This document shows positions 8,168 to 16,368 of a DNA stretch of 64,000 bases, piece by piece; positions within the stretch are counted from its first letter, which is position 1; each line of letters starts with the position of its first letter. The stretch lies in contig NZ_RCST01000001.1 in NCBI RefSeq assembly GCF_013141865.1, positions 3,844,001 to 3,908,000 of the forward strand, read 5' to 3'. The stretch is from Methylomonas sp. ZR1. GTDB lineage: Bacteria > Pseudomonadota > Gammaproteobacteria > Methylococcales > Methylomonadaceae. The position numbers and the translations under genes were made by a program. The notes under the pieces were generated by a model that was given only the letters and a program-made list of their open reading frames with translations, was not told where the DNA came from and made no database searches.

Positions 8168-8536
8168 ATGGCAAAAACGATATTGGTAGTAGACGATGCG
8201 GCGTCGGTCCGTCAGGTAGTAGGTATTGCGCTGAAAGGCGCCGGTTATGAAGTAATAGAAGCGTGCGACGGCAAGGATGGGCTAAGTAAGCTCAACGGCC
8301 AGAAAATTCACCTCATCATATCCGATGTCAATATGCCGAATATGGACGGCATTACCTTCGTGAAGGAACTTAAACAGTTACCGGCCTATAAATTTACCCC
8401 GGTCATTATGCTGACCACCGAATCTCAGGAAGGCAAAAAACAGGAAGGCCAGGCAGCGGGCGCCAAAGCCTGGGTGGTTAAACCGTTCCAGCCGGCGCAA
8501 ATGTTAGCGGCCGTTTCCAAGTTAATTTTGCCTTGA
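8168..8536 (+). CDS. cheY: CheY-type single-domain response regulator
   Basis: The 122-residue receiver domain has the acidic pair D9-D10, phosphoacceptor Asp53 in ISDVNMPNMDG, Thr83/Thr84 in MLTTES and Lys105 in VVKPF. There is no output domain. It is probably phosphorylated by the CheA encoded downstream and passes the signal to a motor or another effector such as twitching. No motor genes are in the window to decide this. Confidence 0.93.
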   Translation: MAKTILVVDDAASVRQVVGIALKGAGYEVIEACDGKDGLSKLNGQKIHLIISDVNMPNMDGITFVKELKQLPAYKFTPVIMLTTESQEGKKQEGQAAGAKAWVVKPFQPAQMLAAVSKLILP

Positions 8537-8616
8537 TCGGAGTATGAACAGCGGTCGTTCATCCCGTTTCCGCCGATTCATATAAGTACCTCTGTCTATG
8601 TCTAGCGAGATCGTCC

Positions 8617-8904
8617 ATGCCCAGCCTAACCATTAAAGACGAATTAACCATCTACAACGCGGCAGATCAGAAATCCAATCTGCTGATGTTTCTAACGGCT
8701 GGGGATGATTTGGAGATCAATCTTGCCAACGTCACCGAAATCGATACGGCCGGCCTACAGTTGTTGATTCTAATTAAACGCGAAGCCGCACATTTAGGTA
8801 AGAGCTTGCGTTTCGTGATGCACAGCAAAGCCGTGTTGGATGTGCTGGAACTAGCGAATCTGACGGGTACTTTTGGCGATCAGGTCGTGCTGACCCAAAA
8901 CTAA
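8617..8904 (+). CDS. STAS-domain protein
   Basis: This 95-residue STAS (anti-sigma-factor-antagonist-like) domain contains the nucleotide/partner loop NVTEIDTAGLQLLILI, with Thr44 at the position that is phosphorylated in SpoIIAA-type proteins. STAS genes occur in several chemosensory clusters between cheY and cheA, where they may act as phospho-switch partners. It is 12 bases upstream of cheA, so it is in the same operon. Confidence 0.88.
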   Translation: MPSLTIKDELTIYNAADQKSNLLMFLTAGDDLEINLANVTEIDTAGLQLLILIKREAAHLGKSLRFVMHSKAVLDVLELANLTGTFGDQVVLTQN

Positions 8905-8916
8905 GGAGTATGCGAA

Positions 8917-11091
8917 ATGAGTTTTGATGATCAAATGCGGGATGCTCTGAAGACTTTTGTGATTGAAAGTCTGGAGTTATTGCAAGACATGGAAGACGGC
9001 TTACTCGGGCTAGAAGACGATCAGGAGCCGTCCGAACGGATTAACGCCATTTTCCGAGCCGCACATACCATTAAGGGGTCGGCGGGATTATTCGGTCTGG
9101 ATCATATCGTTGCCTTCACCCACGTGGTGGAAAGCGTGCTTGATACCTTGCGCGACGGAAAGTTGAGCGTTTCGCCGGAACTGGTCGCCATTCTGCTACC
9201 TTGCTGCGACCATATGATTGAGCTGATTCAAGCAGTGGCCGACGGCGAAGTAAACGCCAACCCGGCGATGACCAATGCCGAACGACAATTACTGGATGGC
9301 TTGGAGTCTTTTTTGAAGCCTGAGCCCAAGCAGGCGATGACGACTGTGCAGCAAGCTGGCGAACCGCTCGAAGCCAGCGGTGGCGGCGTAATCGACAGCG
9401 GCAATTGGCATTTGTTTATTCAATTCGGCGAAAACTGTCTACGCGACGGCATGGATCCCTTGTCTTTCATCCGCTATTTGGCAACGCTAGGCGAGATTAT
9501 GTCGCTGACTACTTTCAGTCATGCAATGCCGGATGCCGAAAGCATGGATCCCGAGAGCAGTTATCTGGGTTTTGAAATTGTCCTAAAAAGCGACTCAGAC
9601 AAAGCCGCTATCGAAAGCGTGTTCGATTTTGTTCGCGAAGGCAGTTACATCCACATTTTGCCGCTGGAAGACAAAATCCCCTACTACGTCGAACTGATCA
9701 ATTCGCTGGGCGAAGACAATGCCCAACTCGGCGAGCTATTGCTGAAAAGCGGGGTCATTACCCAACGTGAACTACAAGAAGGCCTCAACGCGCAGCAGGC
9801 GCAAGTCCCGCAACCGAATACCCGCCTCGGCGAAATCTTGGTCGATCAACAAGTGGTACAGCAGCCGTTGGTTAATGCGGCACTGGAAAAGCAGCAGCAG
9901 ATTAAAGATAACAAAGCCCGAGAAAACCAAACCATACGGGTAGACGCCGAGCGCTTGGACAAACTCATCGATGTGATAGGCGAACTGGTTATTTCGGGTG
10001 CGGGTGTCAATCTGCGTGCCTTACAGACCAGCGATTCCGCGCTATTGGAAGCCACCAGCGAAATGATGCGCTTGGTCGAAGAAGTGCGCGACGGTGCATT
10101 GCAACTGCGGATGGTGGCGATAGGTGCCACATTCAGCCGCTTTCAGCGAGTGGTGCGCGATGTTGGCAAAGAACTGGGCAAAGATATTGCCCTGGTCATT
10201 ACCGGCGGCGACACCGAAGTGGATAAATCGGTTGTCGAAAAAATCGGCGATCCGCTGATGCACTTGGTCCGCAACGCAATGGACCACGGTATCGAGTCTG
10301 CCGAAGTCCGCGCCGCGCGCGGCAAATCCAGTCGCGGCGAACTCAGATTAAACGCCTACCACGAGTCGGGCAGCATTGCCATAGAAGTTAGCGATGATGG
10401 CGGTGGTCTGGATCGTGATCGAATTTTGGCAAAAGCCATCGAAAAAGGTTTGGTGCAAGCCGACGCCAAACTAAGCGACCATGAAATTTATAGCTTGATT
10501 TTCGAGCCCGGCTTTTCAACCGCCAGCCAAATTTCCAATCTGTCCGGGCGCGGTGTGGGCATGGATGTGGTCAAACGGAACGTGACCGATTTACGCGGCG
10601 ACATCGAAGTTGAAAGCAGGCCGGGTCAAGGTTCCACTATCCGCATTCGTTTACCACTGACATTAGCCATCATTGATGGGTTTTTGGTGGGTGTAGGTAA
10701 ATCGTCATACGTGATTCCTCTTGACCGGGTTGTCGAGTGTCTGGAGTTGTCCGGCGATTTGATTGACAGGGATTACATGGATTTGCGCGGCGAAGTATTG
10801 CCTTTTATCCGCTTGCGCGATCTGTTCAACATCAGCGGAGATCAACCGCGCAGACCGAATGTCGTCGTGGTGCATGCAGCGGGTGTCAAAACCGGGCTGG
10901 TCGTTGATCGCTTAATCGGCGAGTTTCAGACGGTTATCAAGCCGCTTGGCAAGTTATTCGGACATGTGGAAGGGCTGGGAGGATCCACGATCTTGGGCAG
11001 TGGCGAAGTGGCGTTAATTTTGGATGTACCTGTCTTGGTGAGCGCCTTTGAACACAAGCTTCAGGGCAATATGCACTTGGCCCAGGCTTGA
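8917..11091 (+). CDS. cheA: Chemotaxis histidine kinase CheA with MshEN-like linker motifs
   Basis: This 724-residue kinase autophosphorylates and passes phosphate to CheY. The HPt domain has His50 in FRAAHTIKGSAGLFG. A linker of about residues 160-335 follows, then the dimerisation helices (LDKLIDVIGELVISG, from about 347). The HATPase domain has the N box LMHLVRNAMDHGIES (N453), G1 DDGGG (494) and G2 GRGVGMD (544). A C-terminal CheW-like domain spans about 590-715. In the linker, residues 270-293 and 303-326 each resemble the LGxx(6)GxLxxxxLxxxLxxQ pattern of c-di-GMP-binding MshEN domains. The first copy has Gln in place of the leading Arg and the second lacks the Gly. AAGGAG lies before the start. 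Confidence 0.95.
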   Translation: MSFDDQMRDALKTFVIESLELLQDMEDGLLGLEDDQEPSERINAIFRAAHTIKGSAGLFGLDHIVAFTHVVESVLDTLRDGKLSVSPELVAILLPCCDHMIELIQAVADGEVNANPAMTNAERQLLDGLESFLKPEPKQAMTTVQQAGEPLEASGGGVIDSGNWHLFIQFGENCLRDGMDPLSFIRYLATLGEIMSLTTFSHAMPDAESMDPESSYLGFEIVLKSDSDKAAIESVFDFVREGSYIHILPLEDKIPYYVELINSLGEDNAQLGELLLKSGVITQRELQEGLNAQQAQVPQPNTRLGEILVDQQVVQQPLVNAALEKQQQIKDNKARENQTIRVDAERLDKLIDVIGELVISGAGVNLRALQTSDSALLEATSEMMRLVEEVRDGALQLRMVAIGATFSRFQRVVRDVGKELGKDIALVITGGDTEVDKSVVEKIGDPLMHLVRNAMDHGIESAEVRAARGKSSRGELRLNAYHESGSIAIEVSDDGGGLDRDRILAKAIEKGLVQADAKLSDHEIYSLIFEPGFSTASQISNLSGRGVGMDVVKRNVTDLRGDIEVESRPGQGSTIRIRLPLTLAIIDGFLVGVGKSSYVIPLDRVVECLELSGDLIDRDYMDLRGEVLPFIRLRDLFNISGDQPRRPNVVVVHAAGVKTGLVVDRLIGEFQTVIKPLGKLFGHVEGLGGSTILGSGEVALILDVPVLVSAFEHKLQGNMHLAQA

Positions 11092-11134
11092 GCCCAATTG
11101 GAAAAAAGCCAATTACATACTATGGAAAATAGCC

Positions 11135-14100
11135 ATGAGAAATAATCAACCCGTTACTGACGTCGAATTACATTTTTCCGAAGAAGACATTCTCACCTCT
11201 ACCACCGATTTGAACGGCTATATCACCAGCGTCAGCCCGGCTTTCATCAAACTGAGTGGCTTCACGGAATCGGAACTGCTGGGGCAGCCGCACAACATTG
11301 TACGGCATCCGGATATGCCGGAAGAGGCCTATGAATGGATGTGGCGAACCATAGAGTCCGGCTGTACTTGGCGCGGATTGGTAAAAAACCGTTCCAAAAA
11401 TGGCGACTTTTATTGGGTGGAAGCCAATGTCGCGCCAATTTACAACGAAGGCCAGATGATTGGTTACCGGTCTATCCGCTTCAAGCCAGCACGCAGCGAA
11501 GTTGATGCGGCTGCCGCGCTATATGCCGATATCAAAGCCGGTCGCGTTAAAAACCCCTTTAAAGAGGGAAAGATTTCTAGCGTATTTAGCAAAATTAAGC
11601 TCTGGCAAAAGTTTGTTGCCTTAGTGGTTCTGGCTATTGCTATGTTCGCAGTGCCAACCTACTTTTTGATAAATGACAATATCGCAGACAAGGATTTCGC
11701 ATTAAAGGAAAAACAAGGTGTCGATTACGCTACGGAAACCATCAAACTGATGCAACTGGTGGTAGAGCACCGTGGCTTGAACGCGATGGTAATCGCCGGC
11801 AACACACAGGAAGCGAGCCGCCGGGAGGCGAAACGCAACGAAGTCAATCAGCAAATCGCCGGTATCTCCGCATTGGACGGACGGTTGGCAGAATTAAAGC
11901 TGACTTTGGCCTGGCAAGCGCTTAGGGAAAAATGGCAAGAGCTAGCGGCTTCGGCTAGCAAATTTGATGCACAAACCAATCTTGCAAAGCATGGCGAATT
12001 CGTTAGTCAATTGCACGCTTTTAACCGCAAAGTGGCTGATGCATCGGGACTAGGATTGGATCCGGAAGCCGATACCTATTACGCCCAAGTGTTGGCAATC
12101 AGTTTATTTCCTGAGCTGTCCGAACAATTGGGTATGCTCAGAGGCGTGGGATCTCCGATTTTGCAGCGAAAAACCGTGACTGTTGCAGAAGCCGCTTACC
12201 TGCGAGCATTAATCGCGAATGCTGAAGAAACCCTGGCGATGATCGACGAGAATATTCCCAAAATCGGCAGCATGAACCCCGCACTCCGCACGGATTTGCA
12301 AAAAGCCACCGCCTTAGCCAAGCAAGCGCTGAGCGTGACTGAAACGGAAATTTTGCAACGCGGACAACTTGAGCTTGCCGGCAGCGATTATTTCAACAGC
12401 TTGACGCAGGCTATCCAACAAAACTTCTCGTTAGCAGGCGGATTTAGCAAGTTGCTATATGCCGGTTTGGATGCCCGTTTGGCGCGATTAGGCGGCACTA
12501 TCAACACTACGATGATAGTCGTGTCCTTATTCTTGTTGGGTTTCCTGGCGATGAGTTGGTACATCGTCATGGGGGTGCTCCGCCCTGTCAATGCCATGAT
12601 TCATGCCATGACCTTGTTCGGGCGCGGCCAAATGCCGCAAAACGATAGCCATAACTACGGCTTAGAATTCAATCAACTGAATGAGGGTGTCAAAGCCGCA
12701 GTATTCTCCGTGCAATCCTTGATTGCCGATGCCGTCATGCTGTCCCACTCAGCCGTAGAAGGACAGCTGTCCACCCGTGCAGATGCGACTAAACACCAGG
12801 GTGATTATCGGAAAATCGTCGTAGGTGTTAACGACACGCTGGAAGCCGTGATCGGCCCTTTGAACGTCGCCGCCGAGTACGTCGATAACATCTCTAAAGG
12901 CGCCATCCCCGCAAAAATCACCGACACCTACAACGGCGATTTCAACACCATCAAAAACAACCTGAACAACTGTATCGACGCGATCAGCAGCATGGTGGCC
13001 GAAGCCGCTGCCTTGGAAAAAGCCGCCATCGAAGGCCGCTTAGCCACCCGCGCCGACGCCAGCCAATACCAAGGCGACTTCCGCAAGATTGTTGAAGGCG
13101 TCAACAACACCCTGGATGCGGTGATCGGACCTTTGAATGTCGCGGCCGAGTACGTGGACAACATCTCTAAAGGCGCGATCCCCGCCAAAATCACCGACAC
13201 CTACAACGGTGATTTCAACACCATCAAAAACAATCTGAACAACTGTATCGATGCGATTTCCAACATGGTGGCCGAAGCCGCTGCGCTGGAAAAAGCCGCC
13301 ATCGAAGGCCGCTTAGCCACCCGCGCCGACGCCAGCCAATACCAAGGCGATTACCGCAAGATTGTCGAAGGCGTCAACAACACCCTGGATGCGGTGATTG
13401 GACCTTTGAACGTCGCTGCCGAGTACGTCGACAACATCTCGCGCGGGGCGATTCCGGCGAAAATCACCGACACCTACAACGGTGATTTCAACACCATCAA
13501 GAACAATCTGAACAACTGTATCGATGCGATTTCCAGCATGGTCGCCGAAGCCGCTGCGCTGGAAAAAGCCGCCATCGAAGGCCGCTTAGCCACCCGCGCC
13601 GACGCCAGCCAATACCAAGGCGATTACCGCAAAATTGTCGAAGGCGTCAACAACACCCTGGACGCCGTGATTGGACCTTTGAATGTCGCGGCCGACTACG
13701 TGGACAACATCTCTAAAGGCGCGATCCCCGCCAAAATCACCGACACCTACAACGGTGATTTCAATGTCATCAAAAACAACTTGAACACCTGCATCGATGC
13801 GGTGAACGCCTTGGTGGCCGATGCCAATATGTTATCGACTGCTGCCGTCGAAGGGCGTTTGGCCACCCGCGCGGATGCCACTAAGCACCAAGGCGATTTC
13901 CGCAAAATCGTCGAAGGGGTCAACAGCACGCTGGATGCGGTAATCGGGCCCTTGAACGTGGCCGCCGAGTACGTGGACAACATCTCGCGCGGGGCGATTC
14001 CGGCGAAAATCACCGACCACTACAACGGCGACTTCAACACCATCAAAAACAACCTGAACAACTGTATCGACGCGATTTCCAGCATGGTGGCCGAAGCGGT

Positions 14101-16072
14101 GGCCTTGGAAAAAGCCGCTATCGAAGGCCGCTTAGCCACCCGCGCCGACGCCAGCCAATACCAAGGTGACTACCGGAAAATCGTCCAAGGCGTCAATAAC
14201 ACCCTGGATGCGGTGATCGGGCCTTTGAACGTGGCGGCCGAGTACGTGGACAACATCGCTAAAGGCGCGATCCCCGCCAAAATCACCGACACCTACAACG
14301 GCGATTTCAATGTCATCAAAAACAATCTGAACACCTGTATTGATGCGGTGAACGCCTTGGTGGCCGATGCCAATATGTTATCGACCGCTGCCGTCGAAGG
14401 GCGTTTGGCCACCCGCGCGGATGCCACTAAGCACCAAGGTGATTTCCGCAAGATTGTCGAGGGCGTGAACCTGACCCTGAATGCGGTGATCGGCCCGTTG
14501 AATGTGGCGGCTGACTATGTCGATAACATTTCCAAAGGCCACATTCCGGCCAAAATCACCGACACCTACAACGGTGATTTCAACACCATTAAAAACAACC
14601 TCAACACCTGTATCGATGCGGTCAATACGCTGGTGGCCGACGCCAATATGCTGGCCACCGCTGCGGTTGAGGGGCGCCTGCAAACCCGTGCCGACGCCAG
14701 CAAACACCAAGGCGACTTCCGCAAAATCGTCGAAGGCGTCAACGACACCCTGGATGGGGTGATCTTGCCGCTGAATGAAGCGGTCGAAGTACTGGCGTTG
14801 GTTGAACAAGGCGACCTGACCCGCAACGTGACCGGTAACTACCAAGGCCAGTTGGGTGAATTTAAAGACACCGTGAATAACACCGTCGCCAAACTCTCCC
14901 AAACCATTGCCGAGGTGATTTCCGCCGCGGATCAACTGGGTAATGCCTCCGAACAGATCAGTTCCACTTCGCAATCGCTGTCGCAAGCCGCCAGCGAACA
15001 GGCAGGCAGTGTCGAGATCACCAGTGCCAGCATCGAGGAAATGGCGGCCAGCATCAACCAGAATGCCGACAATGCCAAAGTCACCGACGGCATGGCCAGC
15101 AAAGCCGCTACCGAAGCCAGCCAAGGCGGTGAAGCGGTGAAACAGACCGTTGACGCCATGCGCGAGATTGCCAAAAAAATCGGCATCATCGACGACATCG
15201 CCTATCAAACCAACATGCTGGCATTGAACGCCGCCATCGAAGCGGCGCGAGCCGGCGATCACGGCAAAGGTTTTGCGGTGGTGGCGGCAGAAGTGCGCAA
15301 GCTGGCCGAGCGCAGCCAGGTGGCGGCGCAGGAGATTGGCGAGTTGGCCGAAAACAGCGTCGAGACAGCGGAAAGTGCCGGCAAGCTGCTGGATGAAATT
15401 GTCCCCAGCATTGCCAGAACCTCCGACTTGGTGCAGGAGATTGCCGCCGCCTCCCAAGAACAATCCGCCGGTGTCAGCCAAGTCAACAATGCCATGAACC
15501 AGATGAACCAGATTACTCAGCAGAATGCATCCGCCAGCGAACAGTTGGCGGCTACTGCGGAAGAAATGATGGGGCAAACGGAACAACTACAAAGTTTGAT
15601 GAGCTTTTTCAAAATCACCTCTTCCGGACATGCTGCTAGCCGCTCTGCAACCCAGGCAACATCGCGTCGGTCAGAAAGTGCGAAACAGGCAAGTGCGAAA
15701 ACCACAGAGGATGACGCCATCGACTTGGATGCAGCCATTCAAGCGCACAGCGAGTGGAAGGTGAAACTGCGCCGGGGTATCAGCCAACACGAGCACATGG
15801 ATGCCGTCACCATTGGTCGGGACGATTGCTGCAAGCTGGGTAAATGGTTGCACGGTGGCGGTCAAAAGCAATACAAACATTTGTCCGGTTTTCAGGACTG
15901 TCTGCATAAACATGCGCAGTTTCATCGCGAAGCCGGAAAAGTGGCCGAGGTGATTAATAGTGGCCAATATGAAACCGCCGAGTCCTTGTTAGATGCGGGC
16001 AGCGCGTTTGCATTGGCCTCCAGCCAAGTCAGTGTTGCCATTGTGACATTAAAAAAACAAGCACATTTATAA
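11135..16072 (+). CDS. Giant Aer-type chemoreceptor: PAS, poly-HAMP-like repeats, MCP signalling domain, CZB domain
   Basis: This receptor has 1645 residues. A cytosolic PAS domain of Aer type comes first (about 12-120; LNGYITSVSPAFIKLSG, NIVRHPDMP, GDFYWVEANVAPIY). Next come TM1 (about 156-180), a helical periplasmic region and TM2 (about 455-482). Seven 91-residue units plus a final HAMP (QGDLTRNVTGNYQGQ) fill residues 540-1240. The MCP signalling hairpin follows ([19 protein letters not shown]), and the C-terminal CZB zinc-binding domain has HSEW, DDCCKLGKWLHGG and HKHAQFH. Each 91-residue unit holds two HAMP-like halves (GAIPAKITDTYNGDF and EGRLATRADASQYQGDY). I moved the start to 11135, because the upstream frame reads into cheA. 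The PAS suggests redox/oxygen sensing and CZB suggests zinc or hypochlorite sensing; both are family-based inferences. Confidence 0.92.
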   Translation: MRNNQPVTDVELHFSEEDILTSTTDLNGYITSVSPAFIKLSGFTESELLGQPHNIVRHPDMPEEAYEWMWRTIESGCTWRGLVKNRSKNGDFYWVEANVAPIYNEGQMIGYRSIRFKPARSEVDAAAALYADIKAGRVKNPFKEGKISSVFSKIKLWQKFVALVVLAIAMFAVPTYFLINDNIADKDFALKEKQGVDYATETIKLMQLVVEHRGLNAMVIAGNTQEASRREAKRNEVNQQIAGISALDGRLAELKLTLAWQALREKWQELAASASKFDAQTNLAKHGEFVSQLHAFNRKVADASGLGLDPEADTYYAQVLAISLFPELSEQLGMLRGVGSPILQRKTVTVAEAAYLRALIANAEETLAMIDENIPKIGSMNPALRTDLQKATALAKQALSVTETEILQRGQLELAGSDYFNSLTQAIQQNFSLAGGFSKLLYAGLDARLARLGGTINTTMIVVSLFLLGFLAMSWYIVMGVLRPVNAMIHAMTLFGRGQMPQNDSHNYGLEFNQLNEGVKAAVFSVQSLIADAVMLSHSAVEGQLSTRADATKHQGDYRKIVVGVNDTLEAVIGPLNVAAEYVDNISKGAIPAKITDTYNGDFNTIKNNLNNCIDAISSMVAEAAALEKAAIEGRLATRADASQYQGDFRKIVEGVNNTLDAVIGPLNVAAEYVDNISKGAIPAKITDTYNGDFNTIKNNLNNCIDAISNMVAEAAALEKAAIEGRLATRADASQYQGDYRKIVEGVNNTLDAVIGPLNVAAEYVDNISRGAIPAKITDTYNGDFNTIKNNLNNCIDAISSMVAEAAALEKAAIEGRLATRADASQYQGDYRKIVEGVNNTLDAVIGPLNVAADYVDNISKGAIPAKITDTYNGDFNVIKNNLNTCIDAVNALVADANMLSTAAVEGRLATRADATKHQGDFRKIVEGVNSTLDAVIGPLNVAAEYVDNISRGAIPAKITDHYNGDFNTIKNNLNNCIDAISSMVAEAVALEKAAIEGRLATRADASQYQGDYRKIVQGVNNTLDAVIGPLNVAAEYVDNIAKGAIPAKITDTYNGDFNVIKNNLNTCIDAVNALVADANMLSTAAVEGRLATRADATKHQGDFRKIVEGVNLTLNAVIGPLNVAADYVDNISKGHIPAKITDTYNGDFNTIKNNLNTCIDAVNTLVADANMLATAAVEGRLQTRADASKHQGDFRKIVEGVNDTLDGVILPLNEAVEVLALVEQGDLTRNVTGNYQGQLGEFKDTVNNTVAKLSQTIAEVISAADQLGNASEQISSTSQSLSQAASEQAGSVEITSASIEEMAASINQNADNAKVTDGMASKAATEASQGGEAVKQTVDAMREIAKKIGIIDDIAYQTNMLALNAAIEAARAGDHGKGFAVVAAEVRKLAERSQVAAQEIGELAENSVETAESAGKLLDEIVPSIARTSDLVQEIAAASQEQSAGVSQVNNAMNQMNQITQQNASASEQLAATAEEMMGQTEQLQSLMSFFKITSSGHAASRSATQATSRRSESAKQASAKTTEDDAIDLDAAIQAHSEWKVKLRRGISQHEHMDAVTIGRDDCCKLGKWLHGGGQKQYKHLSGFQDCLHKHAQFHREAGKVAEVINSGQYETAESLLDAGSAFALASSQVSVAIVTLKKQAHL
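12760..14761 (+). repeat. Array of 273-bp coding repeats (poly-HAMP) in the first giant receptor
   Basis: Seven units recur exactly every 273 bases. The GAIPAKIT-type motif starts at 12899, 13172, 13445, 13718, 13991, 14264 and 14537, and a diverged HAMP follows at about 14810. The spacing of 91 codons keeps the frame. Units alternate between an NNCIDAISSMVAEAAALEKAAIEG type and an NTCIDAVNALVADANMLSTAAVEG type. Confidence 0.9.
13187..15507 (+). repeat. Long tract identical to 17611-19931
   Basis: From 13187 to 15507 the DNA appears identical, base for base, to 17611-19931, at a constant offset of 4424. The last mismatches I see are at 13186 (c versus g) on the left and 15508 (c versus t) on the right. 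The tract covers five full repeat units, part of another, and nearly the whole signalling domain. I compared the lines over 13187-13680 directly. I judged the rest from matching sequence blocks and matching antisense frames. Confidence 0.85.
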
Positions 16073-16157
16073 AATCGGAGCCATCTCAAGCTGGTTTTTT
16101 ATGAGCTAGAAAAAGCTGGTATCAACTTTTATTAACCCTGCCCTCAAATATCGTCGC

Positions 16158-16209
16158 TCCCGTGTAAGCGCAAACCCAGTTTTCACGCTGGACTTCAGCT
16201 TACGCGGGA
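16158..16209. repeat. Imperfect palindrome between the two giant receptor genes
   Basis: TCCCGTGTAAGC (16158-16169) pairs with GCTTACGCGGGA (16198-16209) with one mismatch across a 28-base loop. It resembles common intergenic REP-type palindromes and lies in a 296-base gap that otherwise shows no gene. Confidence 0.45.
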
Positions 16210-16368
16210 ATCACGGAATCAGGGAGTTTAAAGGCCTGGTTAATAATCTACTGGCGACTAAAAGGGAAGTTGGCAGCGTGGCGACTTGAAGTCCGCGCTT
16301 TTAGAGGATGCGGTACTTACGGAGCGCGTGAGCGAATCAAAATTTTAAATTGCATGAGGGTTAAAAAA

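Noticed and set aside
12760-14761. Regular direct repeats that might suggest CRISPR or satellite DNA
   Set aside because: The 273-bp period is 91 codons in an open reading frame with HAMP-like content; spacing and length do not fit CRISPR.
14378-15586. A 402-codon antisense open frame (and its twin at 18802-20016)
   Set aside because: It lies opposite the receptor repeat and signalling regions, is duplicated only because the DNA is, has no ribosome binding site and gives low-complexity His/Gly-rich protein.
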